Shown here: positions 1 to 5,556 of the stretch, one piece after another
Layout: each line of letters opens with the position of its first letter
Numbering within the stretch: position 1 is the stretch's first letter
NCBI GenBank assembly: GCA_945957495.1
Contig: CAMFLG010000202.1
Span: 1-6,251 of the forward strand
DNA: 6,251 nucleotides
Direction of reading: 5' to 3'
Source: an uncultured Pseudorhodobacter sp.
Lineage (GTDB): Bacteria > Pseudomonadota > Alphaproteobacteria > Rhodobacterales > Rhodobacteraceae
Made by a program: the position numbers and the translations under genes
Notes under the pieces: generated by a model
Databases searched by the model: none
The model's input: only the letters and a program-made list of their open reading frames with translations
Told to the model about the DNA's origin: nothing

Positions 1-48
1 CGAGATTCCTCTACGTCTCGTGGGCTCGGAGATGTGTATAAGAGACAG
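1..48 (+). other. Illumina Nextera i7-side adapter (non-biological)
   Basis: This is synthetic library sequence. Positions 1-6 match the end of the P7 primer, 7-14 (TCCTCTAC) fit an i7 index, 15-29 are the Nextera read-2 adapter GTCTCGTGGGCTCGG, and 30-48 are the 19-bp Tn5 mosaic end AGATGTGTATAAGAGACAG. Real DNA starts at 49. Reading frames that run into this segment gain spurious peptides, such as SYTHLRAHET at the C-terminus of the NadE frame and MCIRDR or MYKRQ as false N-termini. Confidence 0.98.
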
Positions 49-655
49 GATAGACCAGCGGCAGGCCGGTATCGACCACGCGGTAAACCATCAAGTTCGT
101 GCGCACCTCTGGCTTACCGCGATGATAGGGCGAGCCGTTCGGCACCAGCAGGATCTGCGCCCCGGTTTCGGCCAGCGTTTCGCAGACATCGGCGTGCCAG
201 GCGTCTTCGCAGATCGGAATGCCGATGCGCAGCGGCCCGATCTGACACGGCCCTTGCGGCGGGGCCGAGGCGAAGATGCGCTTTTCGTCGAAGACGTCCG
301 AATTTGGCAGTTCATGCTTCAGTACCGTGGCGGCGATCTTGCCGTCCTGCAGCACATAATAGGCGTTATACAGCGCGCCGTCCTTCAGGCAGGGCGCGCC
401 CACCCCAAGGGCCGGGCCATCCTTGATCTTTTCGGCCAGCGCCTGCACCGCGCGCATCGCATCGGCAACAAAGGCGGGTTTCAGCACCAGATCCTGGGTC
501 TGATAGCCGGTGATGAACATCTCTGTCAGCGCCACCATCTGCGCGCCCGCATCACGGCCCTTTGCCCAGGCGTCATAGGCGAGCGCGGCATTGGCCTCGA
601 TCGCGCCAAGGGTCGGGTTCAGTTGCGCCAGCGTCAGGCGGAAGGTCGCGGGCAT
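49..655 (-). CDS. nadE: Glutamine-dependent NAD+ synthetase, N-terminal glutaminase domain (3'-truncated)
   Basis: NadE makes NAD+ from deamido-NAD+ (nicotinic acid adenine dinucleotide), ATP and glutamine-derived ammonia, the last step of NAD biosynthesis, in the cytoplasm. Only the first 202 codons are present. They form the nitrilase-fold glutaminase domain that releases ammonia from glutamine. The three catalytic residues sit in recognisable motifs: Glu45 (ALTEMFITGY), Lys113 (KHELPNSDVFDEKR) and Cys149 (IGIPICEDAW). The chosen ATG (655-653) begins MPATFRLTLAQLNPTLGAI, the usual family N-terminus, and has a GGAG ribosome-binding site 6 nt upstream (662-665). An in-frame extension to 751 adds 32 residues unlike the family and is rejected. 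Family members are about 550 residues, so the whole ATP-dependent synthetase domain is missing, because the library fragment ends at 49. Any residues after Tyr202 are translated adapter. The gene is divergent from the MORN gene. Identification is firm. Confidence 0.95.
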
Positions 656-789
656 GTCAGGCTCCGGTTGAAGGCATCGCGTTGTTTCTAGCAGGTTCCC
701 GCGCGAGGGAAAGGCCAGCCCCAGCCAAAGCTTGTCAGCTTGGGGGCACAAAGGCTAGGGTGCGGGCCGAGGCAGCTTGGGTGGATTTG
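656..789. promoter_or_regulatory. Divergent nadE / MORN-protein intergenic region
   Basis: These 134 bases separate two divergently transcribed genes and should hold both promoters by position alone. The only candidate I see on the plus strand is TTGTCA at 732-737, which resembles a -35 box, but the sequence 17-19 bases downstream (CTAGGG / TAGGGT around 755-761) is a poor -10. On the minus strand only the nadE ribosome-binding site (662-665) is convincing. No clear operator palindrome is visible. Confidence 0.3.
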
Positions 790-2214
790 ATGCGAAAGAC
801 CTATCGGCTCATCGGGGCGCTGGGGCTGGGGCTTTGGGCCACAGCCGCAGCTGCGCAAGACGCAGGCGAGGTCATCACCAAGCAATACAGCGATGGTTCG
901 GTTTATGAAGGCACCTTCGTCAACGGCCAGCCCGACGGCACCGGCACCTATCGGCTGACCAACGGCTATGAATACAAGGGCGAGTGGAAGGCCGGGCAGA
1001 TCATCGGGCAAGGTGTGGCGCATTATCCCAACGGGTCGGTCTATGAGGGCGCCTTTGTGGACAGCAAGCCGCAGGGCAAGGGCAAGATCGCCTTTGCGGG
1101 CGGTGGCAGTTACGAAGGCGACTGGCTGGCGGGGGCGATCACCGGCACGGGGCGTCAGGTTTACACCAATGGCGCGGTCTATGAGGGGCAGTTTCTGGAC
1201 GGTCAGCCACAGGGCCAAGGCGTGCTGACCGAGGTTGGCGGCTATCGCTATGACGGCACCTGGGTGGCAGGGGAAAAGCAGGGCGCGGGCAAGATCACCT
1301 ATGCCGATGGCGCGACCTATGACGGCGATCTGGTCAAAGGCGCGCGCGAAGGGCACGGCACGCTGACCCTGCCAGATGGGCTGACCTATGTTGGCGCCTG
1401 GTCCGGCGATCAGATCAACGGGCAGGGCAAGATGGTGATGCCCAACGGCGATGTCTATGAGGGTGGCTTTGTCGAGGGCATCCGTCAGGGCGAGGGCCAT
1501 GTCACCTATGCCGGGGGCGACAGCTATACCGGCGGCTTCAAGGATGATCTGCGCGATGGCGTGGGGGAGTTCGTGGCCAAGGACGGCTCGCGCTATAAGG
1601 GCGACTGGGTTGCGGGCAAGATGGACGGTGTAGGCGTGATGACCTATGCCGACGGATCGGTCTATGAGGGCGGCTTTACCGCCGATCAGCCGCAGGGGCG
1701 TGGCAAGATCACCTATGCCGACGGGTCGGGGTATGAGGGAGACTGGCAGGCCGGGGTGATCACCGGGCAGGGCCGCGCCACCTATGCCAACGGGTCGGTC
1801 TATGAGGGCGCGCTGGTGGCGGCGGTGCCGCAGGGGCGCGGCGTGATGATCTATGCCGACGGGTTCCGCTATGACGGCACCTGGGTGGACGGGGTGCGCG
1901 AAGGGTCGGGCACCGCGACGTGGAGCGACGGGACGGTTTACAAGGGCGACTTCGTGGACGGGCTGCGGCAGGGGTTCGGCACGCTGACCCAAGTGGACGG
2001 GTTCCGCTATTCCGGGCAGTGGCAGGCGGGCGAGATGACCGGGCTGGGCGTTGCCACCTATGCCACCGGCGACAGCTATTCCGGGCGGTTCGTGAAGGGC
2101 AAGCGTGAGGGCATCGGCAAGCTGACCTACAAGGGCGGCGAGGTTTCGTCGGGCATCTGGATGGCGGGGGTTTTGACGGCTCCGCCACCGGCCCCTGCCC
2201 CGGCGCAACCCTGA
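790..2214 (+). CDS. Exported MORN-repeat protein (18 full repeats)
   Basis: This 474-residue protein begins with a Sec-type signal peptide: a basic start (MRKTYR), a hydrophobic core (LIGALGLGLWATAAAA) and a probable signal peptidase I site after Ala22 (AAA/QD). The mature protein is therefore likely periplasmic or secreted. Residues 35-448 are 18 uninterrupted 23-residue MORN repeats of the form DGxxYxGxFxxGxxxGxGxxxYA. Residues 449-474 are a decayed 19th repeat that has lost the Tyr-Glu-Gly core, then a Pro/Ala tail. MORN repeats form elongated beta-hairpin arrays, and in other proteins they mediate lipid or protein contact. No enzymatic domain is visible, so a structural or binding role is inferred and the partner is unknown. 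The ATG at 790 is chosen because the signal peptide starts there. An in-frame extension back to 562 would overlap nadE and bury that signal. The ribosome-binding site is weak (a G-rich stretch at about 779-784). Base composition is high G+C, like nadE and thyX. Confidence 0.9.
   Translation: MRKTYRLIGALGLGLWATAAAAQDAGEVITKQYSDGSVYEGTFVNGQPDGTGTYRLTNGYEYKGEWKAGQIIGQGVAHYPNGSVYEGAFVDSKPQGKGKIAFAGGGSYEGDWLAGAITGTGRQVYTNGAVYEGQFLDGQPQGQGVLTEVGGYRYDGTWVAGEKQGAGKITYADGATYDGDLVKGAREGHGTLTLPDGLTYVGAWSGDQINGQGKMVMPNGDVYEGGFVEGIRQGEGHVTYAGGDSYTGGFKDDLRDGVGEFVAKDGSRYKGDWVAGKMDGVGVMTYADGSVYEGGFTADQPQGRGKITYADGSGYEGDWQAGVITGQGRATYANGSVYEGALVAAVPQGRGVMIYADGFRYDGTWVDGVREGSGTATWSDGTVYKGDFVDGLRQGFGTLTQVDGFRYSGQWQAGEMTGLGVATYATGDSYSGRFVKGKREGIGKLTYKGGEVSSGIWMAGVLTAPPPAPAPAQP
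892..2133 (+). repeat. Tandem array of 18 x 69-bp MORN-encoding units
   Basis: Eighteen units of exactly 69 bp (23 codons) run without insertion or deletion. The hydrophobic residue after the YxGx motif mostly alternates Phe and Trp between neighbouring units, and the alternation slips once between units 9 and 10 (Phe-Phe). Units 3-6 align best with 12-15 (14, 14, 11 and 12 identities of 23). A 22-bp exact match at 1246-1267 and 1867-1888 is offset by 621 bp, which is nine units. This indicates that the array contains an ancestral duplication of a nine-unit block. Confidence 0.9.
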
Positions 2215-2215
2215 T

Positions 2216-2232
2216 TGTCCCGGGCCGGGACA
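2216..2232. terminator. Inverted repeat just after the MORN stop, possible terminator
   Basis: TGTCCCGG (2216-2223) and CCGGGACA (2225-2232) are perfect reverse complements. They would fold as a 6-bp stem, TGTCCC/GGGACA, with a GGGCC loop, starting 2 nt after the MORN stop codon. No proper U-tract follows (only interrupted Ts at about 2241-2248), so a role in transcription termination or 3'-end protection is tentative. Confidence 0.4.
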
Positions 2233-2256
2233 TGTGCGGATTTCGTTTCGCCTCAA

Positions 2257-2291
2257 AGGGTTAGCGGTGCCGTTCAGGCCCTGTTAACCCT
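2257..2291. terminator. Inverted repeat overlapping the stop of the small membrane-protein gene
   Basis: AGGGTTA (2257-2263) and TAACCCT (2285-2291) are perfect 7-bp inverted arms around a 21-nt loop. The right arm overlaps the TAG stop (2292-2290) of the minus-strand gene. On that strand the hairpin is followed by only three Ts. It lies in the 75-bp convergent gap, where terminators are expected, but the long loop and short T-run make this a weak call. Confidence 0.25.
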
Positions 2292-2640
2292 ATTCCGTGT
2301 AAGGCTTGCCGCCGGTGGAATAGCTGAACAGCCAGTCGAAATAGGGCAGTTGCGCGTAGATGTCGCTGGCGGCAAAGGCGCCGGACTGCATCGCCGCGCG
2401 GCAATCGGCATTGACCTGCCCGCTGAGCCGGTCACACATCGCATCGGCGCTATCGACAAACGTCAGTCGGTCGGTGCGCGGCACAACCAAGGTGGCCCCC
2501 GTTTGCGCGAAGTCGGTTTGCGCGGGGGCGGTTTGCGCCGTCGTCACCGGATGCACCACGAACACGGTGAAGTTCCAGTAGAAGATCAGGGAAATGATCA
2601 TCACCAGGGTCAAAAGGATCGTGGCCGCGCGTTTGATCAT
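2290..2640 (-). CDS. Small single-pass membrane protein, function unknown
   Basis: I do not recognise this 116-residue protein. It has one strongly hydrophobic N-terminal segment (about residues 5-29, ATILLTLVMIISLIFYWNF then VFVV) preceded by Lys-Arg, so it is probably a membrane anchor with an external C-terminal domain. Next come a Thr/Ala/Gln-rich linker (about 32-48) and a compact C-terminal region with two cysteines (Cys69 and Cys80, in AMCDRLSGQVNADC) that could form a disulfide in the periplasm. The tail is aromatic (LPYFDWLFSYSTGGKPYTE). The ATG at 2640 is supported by AGGAA at 2648-2652 (minus strand, 7 nt spacing). An upstream in-frame ATG at 2742 would overlap the PIN gene and lacks this support. 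It lies 79 nt downstream of the PIN stop on the same strand, so it could be co-transcribed with the cassette. Its G+C-rich composition matches the chromosomal genes, so it probably belongs to the original locus. An uncleaved anchor is more likely than a cleaved signal peptide, but this is not certain. Confidence 0.75.
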   Translation of the reverse strand: MIKRAATILLTLVMIISLIFYWNFTVFVVHPVTTAQTAPAQTDFAQTGATLVVPRTDRLTFVDSADAMCDRLSGQVNADCRAAMQSGAFAASDIYAQLPYFDWLFSYSTGGKPYTE

Positions 2641-2719
2641 GGGTCTGTTCCTTTGGGGTTGCAGTCCGTGATGACAGATGCGGCGACGAGGTGCCAGCGG
2701 CGCGGGGATTCCGACCATC

Positions 2720-3184
2720 TTAACAACTGGCGAACAACTCAAATCTATGTGCTTTGAAGTTCCTGCTAGAGTTGATCAACCGAAACCCGAGATAAGCACG
2801 ATCCAAGTGCCCGTGCATTTTACGCCTACAATCATCCATCCTCCGCTCTGCCGTCAGTATAAATCGCACGTTTTTTACGAGGACTATTGCGAAAATGTGT
2901 GGATCATCGCACGATTCACAGCGCCGCCAATGAGGGACAACTTCAATCTTCTTCATGTGTGCTTCAACATCGGCAGTTGGGGCGTATTCAACCCGATGAT
3001 TGCCGTACTTTTGTCTTACCAACTTTAGGAACTCGACAAGCTTAAACATCCTGCCTTTTTCACTTTGCGACTTCCAATCGTCAGACTCTACAAATATCAC
3101 GTTAGGACAACTAGAGGCTTCTTTAAGAACTTCCTGCGCCCACGATTGACCGAAAGCGCATGTGTCTATCAAGAGTTTCGCCAT
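2720..3184 (-). CDS. PIN-domain-like protein, putative nuclease partner of the ATPase
   Basis: This 154-residue protein has two features of PIN-fold nucleases: a beta-strand ending in an acidic residue at the very N-terminus (AKLLIDTCAF, Asp7) and a later helix-start motif (SCDDPHIFAIVLVKNVRFILTAERRM, Asp93/Asp94, then Glu113 where a third acidic residue is common). PIN domains are Mg2+-dependent RNases or DNases, often toxins. A clear second acidic residue in the middle region could not be assigned, so catalysis is not assured. The ATG (3184-3182) overlaps the ATPase TAA stop by one base (TAATG), so translation is probably coupled. An AGGA (3195-3198) lies 10 nt upstream. The gene is AT-rich, unlike its flanks. 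The C-terminus (NSSRNFKAHRFELFASC) carries no motif I recognise. The PIN assignment rests on motif appearance and gene pairing. The specific family and substrate are unknown. Confidence 0.65.
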   Translation of the reverse strand: MAKLLIDTCAFGQSWAQEVLKEASSCPNVIFVESDDWKSQSEKGRMFKLVEFLKLVRQKYGNHRVEYAPTADVEAHMKKIEVVPHWRRCESCDDPHIFAIVLVKNVRFILTAERRMDDCRRKMHGHLDRAYLGFRLINSSRNFKAHRFELFASC

Positions 3185-4455
3185 TATAACATTGTCCTAA
3201 TTGATTCATTGATGAAGAAATCATAGTAGGCCTCCGGAACATTATCGATTGTACCGGATTTGCTTATACTACATTCTACCAGATGGTTTCCATCGGCCTT
3301 TGATATGCAGAACAGAACGCGAGCTTTGCACGGCTCCTTCTGCTTCTTTCTACTTCTACGGTCCGCACGAAACCGATCAATTAAGTAATTACTATGCGTT
3401 TCAAGAAAAGCTGTTAAGCCATCTTTGCATAGCTTTTCAAAGAAACTTCCCAGTGCCGCTTGGGCAACTGGGTGAAGGTGAAGCTCCGGCTGCTGAAATA
3501 ATGCCACACGGCGTCCTTTACGAGCAGAAGCAAAAATTGCCTCAGTAAGAACGGGCGCAATTTGCGAGACACCCACGCCGACTTGATTAAGGAGGAAATC
3601 GTGGCCGTTTCGAGTAACGTGGACAAGAAGTGGCGATTCCTCAACAATTTTTGAAATCGGCTCAACCCAAACCTTTTCAAATAAGCCACTCTCTCTACCA
3701 AATCGAGATATCTGACCAAAATACGACTTTGCGTCACGATCCGGGATACTGGCCCACATTGAAGCAAAGTGTAGGCCAATAGGAGATATTCTTCTAGTCT
3801 GATCATAATATTTCTCAGGCAGGGAACGCAAAGGGCCAATAAAAGAAGAAGAAGGTAGTTTTGCCCCAAATACAAGCGAAGATACTTTCTGCTTGAAGTC
3901 ATCATCATCTGGGGATGCAAGTTGATCCAAGGAAAAAAATATTAACAATGCAACTGGAGTCTCTATTAATAGATTATCAGGGGTTCTACTCTCTGCTTTC
4001 TCAAAACCATCATTCAAGCAGTGTGCCGCAATTGGATCAAAATTCTCCACGTCAAATTCTTTGATGGATCTTCTTAGAAACTCACTATTTTGCAACTGTA
4101 GTGAGATAAAGAAATTTCCAATCTGGTAGGAGCACCTAGTTACTTGCGGCGGTTTACCCGGTCTCTTTGAAACGGTGACAATTTTTGTGAAGCTTGATTC
4201 TTCCTCTTCTTTTGTAAACCCAAGGATAACATCCTTCCCTGGAAACATTGGAGAAAAATAGTCATATGCAGACACACCAAAATCTTCGTTTAAAGACGGC
4301 AAGGACGACAGATTATCTCTCAATACTGCATCAATCAGGTGCAACAGTGACGACTTACCAGAACTATTGTCTCCAAGAATGAAGTTAATTCCATCAAGTT
4401 CTACAGAAAGGTCTGCGAATCCACGAAAATACCTCGAAAAAACCCTAATAGACAT
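3184..4455 (-). CDS. ABC-type AAA family ATPase (DUF3696-like), putative defence ATPase
   Basis: This 423-residue protein has the layout of RecF/OLD-like ABC ATPases. An N-terminal strand pair with an RGF motif (residues 11-13) leads into the Walker A loop GDNSSGKSS (28-36). A long divergent middle (about 45-285) holds acidic and aromatic stretches. The signature region is LNQVGVGVSQIAPVL (289-303), the GVSQ variant seen in defence-type ATPases. Then come the Walker B strand and HLHP motif, VALFQQPELHLHP (317-329), and the switch histidine His354 (ETHS). The C-terminus (GTIDNVPEAYYDFF) resembles the end of DUF3696 proteins. No TOPRIM or HNH nuclease domain is fused, so any nuclease must be supplied by the partner, presumably the overlapping PIN gene. 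Gln321 and Gln322 occupy the Walker B positions where Glu/Asp is expected first, which is unusual. The ATG (4455-4453) lies 3 nt after the thyX stop. GGAGG (4470-4474, spacing 14) and a nearer G-rich stretch lie inside the thyX end. A cytoplasmic role in phage or plasmid defence is inferred from architecture and pairing only. Confidence 0.85.
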   Translation of the reverse strand: MSIRVFSRYFRGFADLSVELDGINFILGDNSSGKSSLLHLIDAVLRDNLSSLPSLNEDFGVSAYDYFSPMFPGKDVILGFTKEEEESSFTKIVTVSKRPGKPPQVTRCSYQIGNFFISLQLQNSEFLRRSIKEFDVENFDPIAAHCLNDGFEKAESRTPDNLLIETPVALLIFFSLDQLASPDDDDFKQKVSSLVFGAKLPSSSFIGPLRSLPEKYYDQTRRISPIGLHFASMWASIPDRDAKSYFGQISRFGRESGLFEKVWVEPISKIVEESPLLVHVTRNGHDFLLNQVGVGVSQIAPVLTEAIFASARKGRRVALFQQPELHLHPVAQAALGSFFEKLCKDGLTAFLETHSNYLIDRFRADRRSRKKQKEPCKARVLFCISKADGNHLVECSISKSGTIDNVPEAYYDFFINESIRTML

Positions 4456-4458
4456 TCC

Positions 4459-5364
4459 TCACCCCCAAACCTCCAAAAACTCCCGCCACTCGCCCTTGCT
4501 CATGCCGGAGTCACCCTGCTCCACGTTCTCACCATTCAACAGACGTTTCAACACCGCAATCGCCTTGGCGCTCAACGTCACGCCGCCCATCCGGTAATCC
4601 TCGAACGCGGCATAGGCCAGGGGCACCCAATCCTTTGTCACGCGGGCGATTTCTTCGGCGTAGACGCGGATCTCAAATTGGGCGTGGGCATCGGCGCGCA
4701 GGCGCAGGAAATGGAACAGGTTGTGCAGATCGGTTTTCCAATACCATTGTGTATAAATGTTCATCGGCAGGTTCATCCGCGCCAATTCGCGGGCAAGGCC
4801 TTGCTGGCCCTCTTGGCTTAACATCTGTTCATAATGGTCATAAGAGGTCGCGGCATCCTGTTTCAGCATGTCCAGCACGCGGGCGGATTCCGCACCGGAC
4901 AGCACCTCTCCCCTGCCCTGATTGTTGACGGTGGATTGCGCGGCAAGCTGGCCGGGTTCGGGGATATAAAACTCACGGTCAAGGATGGAATAGCGGGCGG
5001 AGTATTCGTTGACGTTGGCGGTGCGGTGGCGGATCCACTGGCGCGCGACGAAAACCGGGAGTTTGACGTGCAGCTTGACTTCGCACATCTCGAACGGGGT
5101 CGAATGCCAGTGCCGCATGAGGTAGCGGATCAGGCCTTCGTCATTCTGCACATGTTTGGTGCCCGCACCGTAAGACACGCGGGCGGCCTGCACGATGGCG
5201 CTGTCGTCGCCCATATAGTCGATGACGCGGACAAACCCGTGGTCCAGCACCGGGTTGGCGCGGTACAGATGCGCCTCCATCCCTTCGGAGACCGCGCGCA
5301 AGGTGGGGCGGGGCGTGGCCCGGGCGGCTTCGATTTCGGCGATCTGGTCGGGGGACAGCGGCAT
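4459..5364 (-). CDS. thyX: Flavin-dependent thymidylate synthase ThyX
   Basis: ThyX methylates dUMP to dTMP using methylene-tetrahydrofolate, with FAD and NAD(P)H supplying reducing power. It replaces the unrelated ThyA in many bacteria and acts as a cytoplasmic homotetramer. The 301-residue product carries the ThyX signature RHRX7S at 112-122 (RHRTANVNEYS, followed by AR), which binds flavin and dUMP. Supporting family stretches include the region around HSTPFEMCEVKLHVKLPVFV and ARQWIRHR, and YTQWYWKTDLHNLFHFLRLR at 204-223. Length is normal or slightly long for the family, and both ends look intact (final LEVWG). The ATG (5364-5362) gives MPLSPDQIAEIEAARATPRP, with an AAAGG about 8 nt upstream. 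The frame stays open upstream to the contig end, but that part is antisense to the lipoprotein gene and lacks family similarity. The ATPase gene follows after 3 nt, so the cassette is probably co-transcribed from the thyX promoter. Confidence 0.97.
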   Translation of the reverse strand: MPLSPDQIAEIEAARATPRPTLRAVSEGMEAHLYRANPVLDHGFVRVIDYMGDDSAIVQAARVSYGAGTKHVQNDEGLIRYLMRHWHSTPFEMCEVKLHVKLPVFVARQWIRHRTANVNEYSARYSILDREFYIPEPGQLAAQSTVNNQGRGEVLSGAESARVLDMLKQDAATSYDHYEQMLSQEGQQGLARELARMNLPMNIYTQWYWKTDLHNLFHFLRLRADAHAQFEIRVYAEEIARVTKDWVPLAYAAFEDYRMGGVTLSAKAIAVLKRLLNGENVEQGDSGMSKGEWREFLEVWG

Positions 5365-5386
5365 GGGGCGGGCCTTTCGGGCAGGG

Positions 5387-5406
5387 ATGAGTCGGGCTAT
5401 GAGTCG
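5387..5406. repeat. Short direct repeat in the thyX leader
   Basis: ATGAGTCG occurs at 5387-5394 and again at 5399-5406, a 12-bp period. The pair lies between the candidate -10 box and the thyX ribosome-binding site. It could be part of a regulatory site or simply a small slippage duplication. Confidence 0.4.
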
Positions 5407-5440
5407 CGGATCACTATATCTATGCGATCCGCGTTGCGGA
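5405..5440 (-). promoter_or_regulatory. Candidate thyX promoter with an operator-like inverted repeat
   Basis: On the minus strand TATAGT (complement of 5413-5418) matches the -10 consensus at 5 of 6 positions. About 17 nt upstream of it, TTCCGC is only a weak -35. The predicted start would fall near 5405, giving a leader of about 40 nt to the thyX ATG. Perfect 8-bp arms CGCGGATC (5405-5412) and GATCCGCG (5426-5433) enclose the -10 element with a 13-nt spacer, the geometry of a repressor site. The regulator is unknown. Confidence 0.4.
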
Positions 5441-5500
5441 ACCGCGATAGCGTGTAGGGATACCGGGAAGCCACGGCGGCGGGGAAACTGGGCGCGGGCG

Positions 5501-5529
5501 TTGACTTTTTGCCGCAAAGGCCTGACTCT
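5501..5529 (+). promoter_or_regulatory. Weak candidate promoter for the lipoprotein gene
   Basis: TTGACT (5501-5506) is a good -35 box (5 of 6). The hexamer 17 nt downstream (GACTCT, 5524-5529) is a poor -10 with 2 matches. The predicted start would be near 5537, about 20 nt before the ATG at 5557. The -35 alone makes this worth recording. Confidence 0.25.
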
Positions 5530-5556
5530 TGGGAAAAAACAAGGCGGGTTCGGGCA

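Larger units (their letters stand above)
2720..4458. other. AT-rich accessory island carrying the ATPase-PIN cassette
   Basis: Composition drops sharply in this 1.74 kb segment. A sampled 60-base line at 3841-3900 is 38% G+C, against 67% at 1561-1620 in the MORN gene. The G+C-rich texture resumes immediately outside the PIN stop (below 2720) and inside the thyX end (above 4458). No transposase, integrase, tRNA or flanking direct repeat is visible, so the mechanism of acquisition is unknown. The two genes fill the island completely. Confidence 0.7.

Noticed and set aside
20..691. Plus-strand frame starting MGSEMCIRDR
   Set aside because: Its start is inside the adapter and it is antisense to nadE. 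It is an artefact.
728..741. AAGCT/AGCTT inverted repeat in the nadE-MORN intergenic region
   Set aside because: Five-base arms are too short to separate from chance, and no promoter elements of quality surround it.
562..789. In-frame N-terminal extension of the MORN gene
   Set aside because: It would overlap nadE and put 76 Arg/Ala-rich residues in front of a clear signal peptide. The ATG at 790 fits.
892..2133. CRISPR-like regular repetition
   Set aside because: The 69-bp periodicity is coding (23-residue MORN units), with no constant-repeat/variable-spacer structure.
688..2256. Long minus-strand reading frame (522 codons) opposite the MORN gene
   Set aside because: It is a shadow of high-GC codon usage. 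The plus strand encodes an exact 23-residue repeat array with a signal peptide, and the antisense product only mirrors that periodicity.
2215..2757. 180-codon plus-strand frame across the small membrane-protein gene
   Set aside because: Starts right after the MORN stop with no ribosome-binding site. The product is His/Arg/Gly-rich, and the minus strand has a membrane helix and a good ribosome-binding site.
3414..3920. Leucine-rich 168-codon minus-strand frame that looks like a membrane protein
   Set aside because: It lies wholly within the ATPase gene in another frame, and the ATPase motifs show which frame is used.
2700..4480. Attachment site or target-site duplication at the island edges
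   Set aside because: I compared the sequence around 2700-2722 with that around 4456-4500 and found no shared direct repeat or terminal inverted repeat.
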